Source of the DNA: Pyrus communis
Lineage: Eukaryota > Streptophyta > Magnoliopsida > Rosales > Rosaceae
Length of the DNA stretch: 64,000 nt
Assembly: GCF_963583255.1 (NCBI RefSeq)
Contig: NC_084804.1
Span: 33,706,953 to 33,770,952 of the forward strand
Direction: 5' to 3'
The notes under the pieces were generated by a model, which saw only the letters and a program-made list of their open reading frames with translations, had not been told where the DNA came from and did no database searches. A program made the position numbers and the translations under genes. Positions 8,501 through 22,690 of this stretch are shown here, piece by piece. The stretch's first letter is position 1. Every line of letters starts with the position of its first letter.

Positions 8501-11218
8501 TCAAGCGATCTTAGAGAGGCATTCCTTGCAATCTTCATAGCAAGGAGTCTTGACTGAGTGATTGAAGAAGTCTTTGGGGAAGAAATCGCGCATCGTGATG
8601 GCAACGGACGATCTTTGTGTCATAACTTCATCATCCTCAACACTTTCATGTAGCTTTGAAGGTTGACGGTAGCTGCTTTGCCCCCTTTCCGATTGGTGAA
8701 CTTGTGGAGGAGACCTATGTTTCTTGTGCATTTTCTTTGGAGTGACATAAGTCCATCCTTCAACTTCACTTGACTTGACTGACATGGTTTTGGAGCATGC
8801 CCCCAGCGGTTGAGGTGAAGATTTTGAGTTCAAAGAGCCAGAAGTGGCGGTGATATAGTTTGACTTCACCACATCATTAAGATCTAGCTCAATGATCCCT
8901 TTCTGAGCCAACTTCATGATGAGATCTTTTAGCACAAAGCATTTTTCCGTCGGATGACCAATGAAGCGGTGGAATTTGCAGTACCTTGGATTGTCAGTAC
9001 GGTTTATCTCTTCCGGCCGTCTGCACTCAGGTAGATCAATCACCTTTTTGTCAAGCAAGTCTTTCAACATGGCAACCACGTCAGAGTCGGGGAATGGATA
9101 AGTTTTCTCCTCAAGCTCCTTCAAAGTGCGTTTACGTATCTCTTGATCACGAAAAGCTTCGGTTTGAATTGCCTTGCTTCGTGTATGGATTTTGACTGGA
9201 GTTGTGTTGACCGTCATTGCTTCCTTGGTGGGTTTCCACGCAGCCTTATCCACCTTTGGCCCCAAAACTTGGTCATTCTTGTAGTCGGCGATCTGTTCTT
9301 TCTTCCCATGACGGGTGATGCTTAACTCCATATCATGGGCGCGGGTGGCTAACTCCTCAAATGTTCGTGGTTTGATGCCTTGAAGGATGTAGTGTAGTCC
9401 CCACTGCATGCCTTGAACGCACATCTCAATGGCGGAGGTTTCAGAAAGTCGATCTTTGCAATCCAGGCTTAATGAACGCCATCTATTTATGTAGTCGACG
9501 ACAGGTTCATCTTTCCACTGTTTCGTACTAGTCAGCTCTAGCATGCTTACAGTACGACGAGTGCTGTAGAAACGGTTGAGGAATTCCCTTTCTAGCTGGT
9601 CCCAACTGTTGATAGACTCAGGTTCGAGGTCAGTGTACCAGTCAAAAGCGTTACTTTTCAGCGAACGCACGAACTGTTTGACGAGGTAGTCTCCCTCTGT
9701 CCCAGCATTGTTGCAAGTTTCAATGAAATGGGCGACATGTTGCTTCGGGTTGCCTTTTCCATCGAACTGCATGAATTTTGGGGGCTGATAACCCCTTGGC
9801 ATCTTCAAAGCATCAATCTTCTTGGAGTAAGGCTTTGAGTACAGTACGGAGTCATGCGAGCTTCCTTCGTATTGTGTCTTGACAGTGCTTGCGATCATCT
9901 CCTGTAGCTGCTGGATAGAGAGAGATCCCATGAATGCCGTTGCTTGGTCTAGCTTCGGCTTCTCTTCAACTTTCTCCGCTGGTGGCTCCTCTTCTTCGTC
10001 GTCTTCTTTCTTTAATAGGCCAATATTTGGGTCGACTTTCACGTCGGGCAGCGCATCTAGTTGGTTGACAAGTGCGGCAATCTGCAAGTCCTTCTCTTCC
10101 ACAGTCCGTGTGAGCTTTGCGATTGCTTCATTCATCTGAGCTAGCTGCTCCTCGATTGAAGTTGCTCCAGTGGTCATGACTTGCATGGTTGTACTGCCGC
10201 TCGAGTCAGCGTCGGAGAGTAGGGACTCTGAGTATTTCCTCGGGCTTTCGTCTTCTTTACCTTCTTGAACCGTGATGTAGAAAACATCTTGGATCTCCTC
10301 TTCAGTGCCGTTCTCTTGGGTTTGTTGGCATGAAGATTTGCCAGTGTGGATGATGATGTGCCTCCTTACCTTCAGTGGTCCTTTTGTGTCGACCTCTAGG
10401 ATTGCTTGGCGCTTCATCCTTGAAGGAATCAAGCTTCGAGCGTCGTCTTTTTCTCCTAACCCATCGAGCTTTTCTTCCTTTGGTGTTGTCTTCCTCTTTC
10501 CAAAAGGCTTACCATCATCTTCAAATCTTTCTGAAGCTGATCGTCGCAGAGGAGAGATAGCTGTGTTGCTTTGTTTCTTAGGCTTTAACAACCTTTCAAA
10601 AACAGAGCTTTGGGATGTCGGCGCGTTAAGCCTCTTGAAGACAGAGGTTCGGTCTTGACCACCAATGCGATTAAGCACTGAAGTTCTGGAGCTTGAATGG
10701 CTCATCCTATTGAAGACCGACGTCCGAGGGGAGAGTTTAGGCTCTTCTTGGTCTGGTTCAATGCTCACGCTGATGTGTTGAACGCTAGCTTTCTTCGCTT
10801 TGCTTGAAATCTTCACAGGTGTATTTGGTGTGAAGCCAAGTCCAGCTTTGTTGTTGTCAACTCCATAATCATGCTCCTTCAACTTCTTTTGAGTCTCGGT
10901 GAGGTCGCGATCTTTGTCGTTGACGGTGTTTGAAACCTTCTTTCCAAGATTTGAAGAGGAAGCAAAGTCATGCCCAACCTTTGACATGAGTTCGTAGGCA
11001 TTTGGGTTGAAGCCTTCTTCGGTCCTCTTAGTTGGAAGAGAGCTTGGTTTCACTATGACACCATGTTACGCCTCCAGACGGTTGATGAGTCCGGCGGTTT
11101 GCAAGTTTTTCTCCTCTGCAGTCTTTATCAGCCTTGCAATTGTTTCCTTCATCTGAACCAGCTGTTTTTCAATGGAGGTAGTGCCGATAGTCATGACTTG
11201 TTCTTTGTTTGAAGCCAT
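8501..11218 (-). CDS. gag: Gag polyprotein of the non-autonomous element, with one in-frame stop
   Basis: The frame starts at the ATG at 11218, 51 bases past the primer binding site. It runs 50 residues ([15 protein letters not shown]...), meets TAA at 11066-11068, and continues in the same frame for over 850 codons to 8501. The main part has an Arg/Ser/Lys-rich region (RTSVFKRL repeats), a helical segment, then a retrotransposon gag capsid domain around residues 410-570 ([33 protein letters not shown]) and a CxxH...H...C knuckle-like motif ([15 protein letters not shown]). The 50-residue leader is a diverged copy of an internal segment ([20 protein letters not shown]). The stop may be a mutated Gln codon or a read-through site. 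No protease or polymerase follows. Confidence 0.85.
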
Positions 11219-11268
11219 GGACTGTGCTTGAATATCTTGAACGGAGACAGAGATGAGAGGTAGAGACT

Positions 11269-11286
11269 GTCCCACTGGGCGTGCCA
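11269..11286 (-). other. Primer binding site of the non-autonomous element
   Basis: Four bases inside the 5' LTR end, the minus strand reads TGGCACGCCCAGTGGGAC. Starting with TGG, it fits a site for the CCA end of a tRNA. I do not assign the tRNA. Confidence 0.7.
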
Positions 11287-11290
11287 AATT

Positions 11291-12152
11291 TGTAAACACG
11301 AAAAATCCCTGAAACACAAGAGACAAGAATACGTGTACAAAATATATTTTATGTTTAATGATTTTGGGGTTACAATCTCTTTGTAATTTGATCCTCTGAT
11401 TCTATCTTCGTAGGGTGTAGGTTTGTGGATGAGCTGTTGATCCAAAGGGCCATCGGGGCTTGATCTAGGGATGAACAGTTGATGAACGGATCTTCGAGGG
11501 CTTTTGAGCTTGATCTTGAAGACTGGGTGTATGGATTTCTTCAAGGGGTCGTCGGGGCTTGATCTTGAGGGTTGATGGATGAGCGGATCTTCAAGGGCTT
11601 TTGGGCCTAATCTTGAAGACTGATTGGATGTGTGGATTTGTTGAGGTTGTTGATCCAAAGGGCCGTTGGGGCTTGATCTTAGGACGAACGGATGATGAAC
11701 ACTTTCTTCAAGGGGCCGTCGGGGCTTGATCTTGAGTCGGCGGAAGTTCTTCAAGGGCCGTTGGGGCTTGACCTTGAATGAGGGTTTGACGAAGAACGAA
11801 GAGTGTTTTCTTGATCCTTCGGGATTTGCTTGAGAGCTTTAGAGTTTCGAGGCTTCAAGGTTTTGGTGTGATGTAAATTCCTTTCCTTCTTTCTTTCCCT
11901 CCTTCCTTCCTCCGAAATGAATGCCTTGGCCTCCTATTTATAGAATTCCAAGACTTGATTTTTGGATTTAAATAATCAGATGAAATAAATCATTTCTGCC
12001 AGATATTGACACGTGTCCTATTTGATGATCTTTCCAATTTATTTCGATTTTTTCGTTGAGTCACACGCTACATGTAAAATTTATGTGACACGTAAGCGTT
12101 GAAATTTTAATTATTGGTTAACATTCATTTCACCGAAATTTCGATGTCTACA
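11291..12152 (-). repeat. 5' LTR of the non-autonomous element
   Basis: 862 bp, apparently identical to 1414-2275. The candidate promoter TATA motif (TCTATAAATAGG on the minus strand) lies at about 11934-11945, so transcription would run leftward into gag. The right terminus CTACA is followed by the target duplication ATAGG. Confidence 0.93.
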
Positions 12153-12597
12153 ATAGGTACCTAAAATTATTATAATAAATAAATAAATAAATATATATAC
12201 ATATATATATATATACACACACCTGTAAAATGTAATACTTTGTAAAACAATGAAGCAAGCATGCCAAGCTATCAAATATTTGACTATTATTATTATTTCT
12301 CTAATTCATATCATAAAGTCATAATAAACCAATAGAAACTAAGTTAGAAACATAAAATTAACATGAACTTTATAAAAACCCAGCACAAAACGACATCTTT
12401 TGGGTTTGAGCTATTTTAAAAAAATAAAAAAAATTCAAACGCCCAGGTGGGGCCTCGACAACGCCTCAGGCGCCTAGGCGCACCTCCCAAACGCCTAGGC
12501 TAGTCTATAGCCCACTCCCGCTGGGGCAGAGGCGTTTTCTTGTTATCCCCACCCAAAAAACCGCCTAGGCTAGTCTCAATACTAGTTTTTCAAAATA
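12153..12597. repeat. Right part of the CGCCTAGGCG-type repeat
   Basis: Continues the repeat from 1351-1413. It contains an AT microsatellite (12170-12225) and several CGCCTAGGC-type motifs (GGCGCCTAGGCGCACC, AACGCCTAGGCTAG). It ends near TTTTTCAAAATATTG, which pairs imperfectly with the start at 1351. Confidence 0.5.
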
Positions 12598-13492
12598 TTG
12601 CTCCACAAAGAGAATAAAAGAGACCTACACGACTTATAATGTTTAATTGAAGCTTTCCCGTCCGAGATTCAGAATAACTAACACAGTTCTAGATTAGCAC
12701 GAGTTTCACAGACTACAACTTGAAGTGACAAGAAAAATACAACAGCTTTAAGCCAGAAACTCATAATCCTTGACCTTAAATCTAAGGATGGGCTAGCGTA
12801 TCTATAGCATGCAGTAATATGAACATGCATGAGGAAAACAAAGCTTGCGGTAGCAGTTGTTTCTAGCATTGTACATGACATACATATTTATCGAGGGTAC
12901 AGGATGGACTGCAGAACCTGCTCCTGTGGACTTCCTAATTACAAACCTACTCTTTTTGGTTATTATAGAGAAAATAATATTACTTGGGACATAGGGACAT
13001 AGACCTAAAATCATGTAAATCACTAGAACAAATTCTTTTGAACACAAAAAAAAACAAGAACAATAACTGTAACATTGAATAACAATATTTGTAAGCTGCC
13101 GGTAAAATATGGAAGATCAAAAGTAAAAAAGACAAGGAAATGAATGCCAACATTCATTTGAGAAAACCAAACAATAATACCAGAGATAAAAAGCTGATGA
13201 AATACGGAAAGCACCAGAATACAATAAGCTATTAAGACATTGTTCATACAGTTTTCAATAAAAGGTTTCAACCATATGAAATTACCATTTTACCATATGC
13301 AAAATACTGAAAACTAGACATTGATATTGCCAAAATCATAAGTTTTAGAGAGTACATCCAGGTAGAGTCGTTCCAAGAAAGCTCCCCCGAACAATATGTG
13401 ATACTTGAACCCACTGCAGCTTACCGAATTTGAGAGAATCAACATTGCCTAGATGTCCCACTACTGCAATAAATACTGATCAGAAGAGACAC
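12598..13492 (-). other. 3' flank and probable 3' UTR of the trihelix gene
   Basis: Downstream of the trihelix stop codon, AT-rich, with no coding family. Some of it is likely 3' UTR; the end of the transcript cannot be fixed from sequence alone. Confidence 0.4.
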
Positions 13493-14839
13493 TTAACTAA
13501 ATCCAGCACCCATTTCCTTCTGTTTCAATTCTAATATCATACGCTCATTCTCAAGTTTCATCCTCTCATTTTCCAACCTCAGCTTTTCCAGTTCATGGTC
13601 CCTTTTCTTGCTAAATCTTTGCCACTTCAAACGTTGCTTCTCCAATTCTAACATCTCAACTTGAATTTGTAGCTTCTGTTCTTCTAACTGAAATGAACGC
13701 GATTCAACCCACTGCTTCTGTAACCAAACAGCTTTTGTACCATCAGGTAAAACTTGATTCATATCAGGTTGGGGAAGAATTTGGGGGTGAGAATAAGAAC
13801 TTTTGTTACTGTCTTGGGAATTCAAAGAACTCCCAAAGTTAAAATCTTCACGGCCCTGGCCTTGTCTCAACCTCTTTACAGAGTCCTCTGAAATGTATAT
13901 TCCCCTGTTATCTCCACGTAAAGCATTATTTTCCTCAAAGTCGTCATGCTCGTCATTTTCCATATCTTGATCATCTTCATCAAGATCATCATGGTGGTGC
14001 CTTCTCAGATCATCATTGTCAGGATCATCTCTTTTAAGCGCCCTTTGTAAAGATTTCTGCAGGGCTGGATCGTGAGGAAGATGCAAACGATTTCCATTAT
14101 GATAAGAACACATCTCCTCATAAAACAAGTGCTTCGAGCTTAATATTTTCCTAACATCGTCTTTTTCTTTCTCTGTCAGGTAATCTATCACATCCAAAAG
14201 TGCAGGGTTCTCAACAACCTGGCAAGAAGTGCCCCTCCCGAGCATATCGTTAAGTTTCTTATACCTTTTGTTAAGGTCATTGAATTTATCCTCACACTGC
14301 TGCGGAGAAACATGATAACTTCTTTCTGCCATGACCTTGGAAACAGATTTCCACTTTCCCTTCTTCTGTACAACAGAATATTTCCTTCTTCCCCCGCTAC
14401 CGCAATCTGAACCTGTATCCTCGCCTATATATGACACAGCAGTAATCAGAAGCTTCACCATCTGATCAGTCCACTTCACACGCTGCCATGGCGACCCCTT
14501 CTTCCCTTTACTAGCTTCAGGGTGACCATCAGCACCATCTTCCGCATAACTCGGCTCATCCTCATCACTTGCCGAGTTCTTGCCTCTCTCCCCCTTATTG
14601 TAATCCACCATCGAAATGGTTTGATCACAGTGATGCATGGTTCCCATTTTGAGCGGAAAACCTTCGGGAATTGATGGGTGGACCAACGACCCTTGATGAG
14701 GATGAGGAAGGTGATGATGTATGGTGTGTGGGTGTTGGGTTTGGTGATGACCCCTCATTGATCCTTGCAAATCAAGCCCACCAAACGAAGCCCCACCCGG
14801 AACCATACCTCCTCCTCCTTGTGATAAATTCCCTTCCAT
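13493..14839 (-). CDS. Trihelix (GT factor family) transcription factor
   Basis: A single-exon frame of 448 residues. In order: a Gly- and His-rich N-terminus (HHQTQHPHTIHHHLPHPH at 31-48), an acidic Ser segment (91-104), and a trihelix/MYB-SANT-like DNA-binding domain at about 116-200 with the conserved tryptophans W118, W123 and W163 and the motif CEDKFNDLNKRYKKLNDML. Then come a strongly acidic Asp/His stretch (about 270-310) and a C-terminal coiled coil (about 375-445, ELEKLRLENERMKLENERM). This layout is that of a plant trihelix subgroup resembling Arabidopsis At1g21200-like proteins, which act in the nucleus as DNA-binding regulators. The start is the first ATG and gives the family's usual MEGN opening. 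A possible TATA motif on the minus strand lies near 15390-15400, about 550 bp upstream. Target genes are unknown. Confidence 0.92.
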   Translation of the reverse strand: MEGNLSQGGGGMVPGGASFGGLDLQGSMRGHHQTQHPHTIHHHLPHPHQGSLVHPSIPEGFPLKMGTMHHCDQTISMVDYNKGERGKNSASDEDEPSYAEDGADGHPEASKGKKGSPWQRVKWTDQMVKLLITAVSYIGEDTGSDCGSGGRRKYSVVQKKGKWKSVSKVMAERSYHVSPQQCEDKFNDLNKRYKKLNDMLGRGTSCQVVENPALLDVIDYLTEKEKDDVRKILSSKHLFYEEMCSYHNGNRLHLPHDPALQKSLQRALKRDDPDNDDLRRHHHDDLDEDDQDMENDEHDDFEENNALRGDNRGIYISEDSVKRLRQGQGREDFNFGSSLNSQDSNKSSYSHPQILPQPDMNQVLPDGTKAVWLQKQWVESRSFQLEEQKLQIQVEMLELEKQRLKWQRFSKKRDHELEKLRLENERMKLENERMILELKQKEMGAGFS

Positions 14840-16244
14840 TCCTCAATCCTCACTATTAACAACAATCACAACAACAACTTCTTCATCCTAAAATCATATT
14901 CTACATCTATTCACACGCCTCAAGCACTCAGAGGTAAAAATCAATCATCTTCCTTATCAATTTTTAAGCTTTTCGAGCTTTTTCAACCCCCAATTCAACT
15001 ACCTGAAGCTACTTACAGTCTTACACCATGAAAGTATATGCATGTCCAATTCCCACAAACACCATAACCAAACAGAAACCCATTTCCTAAAATCCAACAC
15101 CAAGCACAAATTTTTACCAACTGAATAACAAATTTATCCAAAACCCACCAACAAAAAACTACTCAAATCAGCACAAATTCAAGGCAACAAGTTCCAGAAA
15201 ACGAAACATCATTCTTCAAAGATCAAGAACACAGAAGCAAAGCAACTTATCTGCAGAGAGATGCCCACACAAATCTGAGAAGCTTCCAGTAATCGAGCCA
15301 AGATTCCCGGGCGGAAGATGACGGAGAAACACCTGCTATCTGGCTACATAAATAAATAAAAGGGGTTGGAACCGTGTAACATTATACCCCCTATATAATA
15401 ATAGCACGACCACATATACCAAATTTTTTTTTTTTTTTTTTTTTCCCAATCTGTCGGAAGAGTAGTAATATCCACACGTCTTTTCACTTCTCATACACGT
15501 ATATGAATTATCCATCAAGAAAATTAATTACTTACTAAATTGTTTATTTCTTCTTAAGTTTTTAAAATTAATTTAGATTAACCTTTTTCAATAAAAAACT
15601 ATATAAAAATTATTTTAACCTTACTTGTTTCAATAATTCTCTTACGTTGAGTTCCTTCTTGTTGTTTGTATTGGGAAGAAGCCAACAAAGTGATTTGACT
15701 TTGATAGGTTCGATGTATGGGATGATTCGGGGATGATTCGGGGGGTCCATGAGTCACAAATTTGATAAAACCCATTGTCACTAAACCAAAAAAAACAATA
15801 TAAAAAATAAGCAAATTACATTCTGTACCTTTAATTTCGGAAACAATTGCAAACTTGTAAATCATCATTCAAATATTGTAATGTCATATATAAATTCTTG
15901 AATTAGTTCTAATGTCGTATACTAGTTAAAGATATTTTAAATTAACCCTTAAGTGATGATACGGCAAATATAAAACCTATATTTTTGTTGACATTGTTGT
16001 CAAATATGCACCATGTGGATAAGAAGCAAATAAAAAAATAATAATTGATTCAAAATTTGGATTACAATTAACAAAGACAAATTTATTCATTTAATTAAAA
16101 ATAAAATCAAAATCCTATTTAACCTTCTTTCCTGTACTATCTCTCTTTTTTATTTGTTTTTTGTTCGCATAACACAAATTTGATAGTCACGTTTGGATTT
16201 GGGATACTTTTATGTTATCATTTGTATTTTCTATTCGTGTGTTG
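14840..16244. other. 5' flank of the trihelix gene and intergenic sequence
   Basis: 14840 to about 15340 is probably 5' UTR and promoter of the trihelix gene (pyrimidine- and A-rich, no ORF). A T run of 24 bases lies at about 15421-15444. The remainder to 16244 is AT-rich with nothing recognisable. Confidence 0.4.
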
Positions 16245-16847
16245 AATTAGAGGTGCAACTTGAGCAAAGTCAACTGAATCCGTTTATACCCAATTTGATT
16301 TCAATCCAATCAGGTGAATTACAATGAAGTAAAAACTCGTTCAAACCTAACTCGACCTCAACCCGATTATTTAGGGTTGGATTGGGTTGATGCTTTGCCC
16401 ACCCATGTCATCCCAAACCCGATTTCTAGCCCAAATTGTTCATGCACATATTACTCATCTCACTTCATGTTATAGTATTGCTTTTACATTTCTATTAGTT
16501 AAAATTTTGGTATTGTCTTATAATTTAAATTCAACTTTGCATGTTTGAAACTTTACAAATGTGTCCCACACTATTTAGTTTATCTTTTGTGCAGACGATG
16601 ACATGTAATATTAAATTTCAAATAGTTTGACGTTATATGGTTACTTGATATTTACCTCATAAGATAATATGTAACCAGATTAAACTTTATAAAGTTGGGC
16701 AAACCCAAACTCAACCCCAATAAGCCCAAACCAATTTAAACCCGAACTCGAATAAACCCACAAACCGAAACCCAATCTAAACATGAATTAAAAATATTGG
16801 TTTAAGATTGGATTGACGATCTAACCTGCTTGAGTTACACCCTAATT
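16245..16847. mobile_element. MITE-like element with about 20-bp imperfect inverted ends
   Basis: The left end AATTAGAGGTGCAACTTGAGC and the right end, read in reverse, AATTAGGGTGTAACTCAAGC form an imperfect inverted pair. Inside are many short AACCCAA/CCCGA motifs. It is about 600 bp and has no coding capacity. The target duplication is not clear. It sits about 180 bp upstream of the LSM3 start codon and could influence that promoter. Confidence 0.5.
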
Positions 16848-17027
16848 TGAATAGAACATCTCTTCCAAAAACAATTTGGTGCTAAGCCTGTTTACAGTGG
16901 GCCTTGTAATCAAAGACAAATTGTCCAGTCTATATTACAATACAATATTTAATATAATAAATAAGCTCAGTCCATACAAATTGCCCCCAACTAATAAACC
17001 CATTCGAAGAAAGAGGAAAATACAAAA

Positions 17028-19025
17028 ATGGCGAGTGAGGAAGAGAGCGCCGTGAAGGAGCCGTTGGATCTGATAAGGCTCAGCCTCGACGAGCGCATCT
17101 ACGTCAAGCTTCGCTCCGACCGAGAGCTCCGCGGTAAACTCCATGTACGTTTCCACGCCCTATCTATCATGTCTCTCGCTCTGCTGTACATTAGGTTTTC
17201 TCTGCTTTCTGGGTTTTTCGAATTAGGGTTTTAGATTGGGCAAAAACAAAAAGTAATGAGAGAATAAAATTAGGGTTTAAAGCATGCTACTTTAGTGTTA
17301 ACAGCTGAATGGAAATTACATCCGATATGCATCAAGGTTTGATTCTCCTCTTTATAGACTCGAACACCAATAACAAAATTGTGAGGTATGCTCAATAATT
17401 GTCTATTTTTGCATTTGCGATAGGAACTCGAGTCTTTTCATTTTATTTGCAATTCCATGTTTTTTTTTTCTTTTATATTTTTCTTTCGATGTTGCTTTTG
17501 ACACTGATGATTATGGCAATGATAATGGTGGTCAGTTGGTGGTTACTGTTGCAGTTTATAACTTGTATGGTTTGCTCTTATCGCGAAATTATACTTCCGG
17601 TTAGCGGAGCTAGGAAAATTGTGTGACTTTATAAGAAATTTGTAGCTATTTTTATGGTTTTTTCGAGGGTGAATATTCTCTTCTCTTGATGCTGAGTCAA
17701 ATTTTAAATTTATAGTATGTGAAGTGAGTGTCAGTCTGGCACTTGTATTAGTGAACTCATCTTTATTGAACCTATGAAATATACGACAATATCTCTACCT
17801 AGTTTAATGCTAAGCTTCCAAATATATGGTCTAGCCGACTCATCCTAGTATGAATAAGTAGATCGACTTTTTGACAAAGCAATGCTTCTATGCTAAGCCA
17901 AGCTGATTCATCCTAGTATGAATAAGTAGATCTTGGGTAATCTGTGGACTTTTTGACGAAGCAATGCTTCTTACTTCTTAGCTAGGATTGTAATTCTTGT
18001 AAGGGTTATGCTAAGCCAATCACTGATGTTTTCCAAATGTTTCCATGGTTCTCGAAAGTACTTTCTATGGAGTCACTAATTGTTAGCTGCCTCTGTTGTA
18101 AGGAAAGGCGTTTAAACAAACAGTATTCCTCTATCAAACAATGAGTATGTCAAGTGATATTTGCTAGCTTAGTATTTGTGGTTATAAAGCTTCCTGTCCG
18201 ATTCTGATTTTGTTGTTAAAAATCTGGCTTTTGCAGGCTTATGATCAACACTTAAATATGATTCTTGGTGATGTTGAAGAAGTTGTTACATCTGTAGAAA
18301 TTGATGATGAAACTTATGAAGAGATTGTCCGGGTATGTAGCTCACACTCTGATATCTTTTTCACTAGTTTATATAAAACAAAAGATTTTGTAAATCAATG
18401 TAACTGAGTGTTGTTTTCCTAGAGGACTAAATTGCGTAAATAATAAAAGAATGCATAACTTTGGGGTAGAGCTGCTGTAGTGACTGTGCCCTCAGATAGG
18501 TCCAGAGGTAACAATGTTTACTACCTATGGGGATGCCCAGTTAGATATGAATGTTTCTGCATTACCACTGTGGACGTGCTAAAATTTGGAAAACATCTGT
18601 CTATGGAAATTTATGCTAACATGATCACATCTGCTCCTGAATGTGTTGTGTTTTGTTCCGTCATTCATTTATCTCATCGTTAAAAGATACTAAACTGAAG
18701 CTAGTATAGGTTCTGTAAATATCGTGCCTTTTTTTCCTATGATCAAAGTGCAACTTATATTTGGTATGTTTGGTTTCTCCTTTTTCAATTAATAACCAAA
18801 GAAATTTCTTTTAGCGTTGGCATCATCGGTGAGAATGGGTTCTTGTGGAATTAGCATAATTTTTAGCTTTAGCTTTGGCTGTCGTTGCATTGATCTTGTA
18901 TTACATTTTTGGCCGACAACCATTTTTTCCTTTTTCCATTGCAGACTACAAAGCGGATGGTTCCTTTTCTCTTTGTCAGAGGAGACGGTGTCATCCTTGT
19001 TTCACCTCCTCTAAGAACGGCTTGA
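17028..19025 (+). CDS. LSM3: U6 snRNA-associated Sm-like protein LSM3
   Basis: Three exons with GT-AG junctions: 17028-17144, 18237-18332 and 18945-19025, giving 97 residues. Sm motif 1 covers about residues 16-54 ([19 protein letters not shown]... joined to [15 protein letters not shown] across intron 1). Sm motif 2 is [16 protein letters not shown] at about 78-93. The length matches plant LSM3 (about 98). LSM3 is a subunit of both the nuclear LSM2-8 ring that binds the U6 snRNA 3' end for splicing and the cytoplasmic LSM1-7 ring for mRNA decapping. Intron 1 is 1.09 kb and holds a short tandem duplication. The gene converges on the FBPase gene, with about 620 bp between their stop codons. 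A MITE-like repeat lies just upstream; no clear TATA box is seen. Confidence 0.97.
17833..17970. repeat. Diverged tandem duplication in LSM3 intron 1
   Basis: The stretch around TCATCCTAGTATGAATAAGT, followed by CTTTTTGAC.AAGCAATGCTTCT, appears twice, near 17839-17890 and 17905-17970, with a short insertion in the second copy. Confidence 0.6.
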
Positions 19026-19645
19026 GTTAGTTACTTGTATTGGGAAATCAACTGTTGTGACATTTACCAAATCTATCTTAATATTCCGCTTTTAGATTTC
19101 TGAATGAACGAGATTTCTTGAATCCCGAGCTACCTAGGATCAGAATTTTTACTGTATTTGAGGAAACCGAAAGAGTAGAATTATAAGAATCTCAGTTTCA
19201 GGTGCCTCGGAATTGATGGATCCAATTTAATGTAATCTTCATAGATTACTTTCAAAGCTTTGTTACCCGATTTTATACTTGACAACGAAGTGACGAACAC
19301 AACACTTTGAACAAAACACTTCGCCATCTTTCTCTCGGTCTCGGTCTCCCCTTGGCAGCTCGGAGCATTGAACCTGTCTATGCTGCAACGGGGGCTGGCC
19401 TCCGCCCTACTCTTTTTCTTTTCCGTTAATTTGATGGGTTTCTTTAATTGAGTAGAGTTGTTTGAAATCTGAGAAAATAAGGAAAGAAAGTAGAGGAGTT
19501 CTCCAGAATATAAGACGACGACCTTGTTAGAGTTGTAAGCATCAACAAATTATTGTACGCTCTCTTTACAAACTTCATCTAATAGAGGAGTTCAAATAGA
19601 TGAACAATTATGTGATTTACGATGAGAGAACCACAATTCCAAGGT
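19026..19645. other. Intergenic spacer between convergent LSM3 and FBPase genes
   Basis: Holds the 3' UTRs of both genes. No further gene is recognised. Confidence 0.5.
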
Positions 19646-22588
<2,943 letters not shown>

Positions 22589-22680
22589 TTTTTTCTCTGC
22601 TGTCGTTGCTATTCCTCTACCAAACGCACTGTCGCTTAGAACCTCCAATAACAAACCCCCAAACAGCTGACCAAGGGCTA

Positions 22681-22690
22681 ATTATATAGA
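22681..22690 (-). promoter_or_regulatory. Candidate TATA box of the FBPase gene
   Basis: The minus strand reads TCTATATAAT about 95 bp upstream of the FBPase start codon, suitable for a 5' UTR of roughly 60 nt. CT-rich sequence lies just upstream (22700-22720). Confidence 0.45.

Larger units (their letters stand above)
1414..12152 (-). mobile_element. Complete non-autonomous Ty3/gypsy LTR retrotransposon carrying host-gene fragments
   Basis: Two direct 862-bp LTRs (1414-2275 and 11291-12152), each TG...CA on the plus strand, bound the element. The 5-bp target duplication ATAGG is present at 1409-1413 and 12153-12157. Reading on the minus strand: 5' LTR, primer binding site, gag, then captured host-gene pieces where pol would lie, T-rich tandem repeats, an ORF in the opposite direction, polypurine tract, 3' LTR. 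No reverse transcriptase, integrase or RNase H motif is visible, so it must be mobilised in trans. The LTRs look identical by eye, which implies a very recent insertion. The antisense ORF near the 3' LTR is a known trait of the Tat group (Grande, Retand), so a Tat-type origin is the best inference. Confidence 0.93.
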
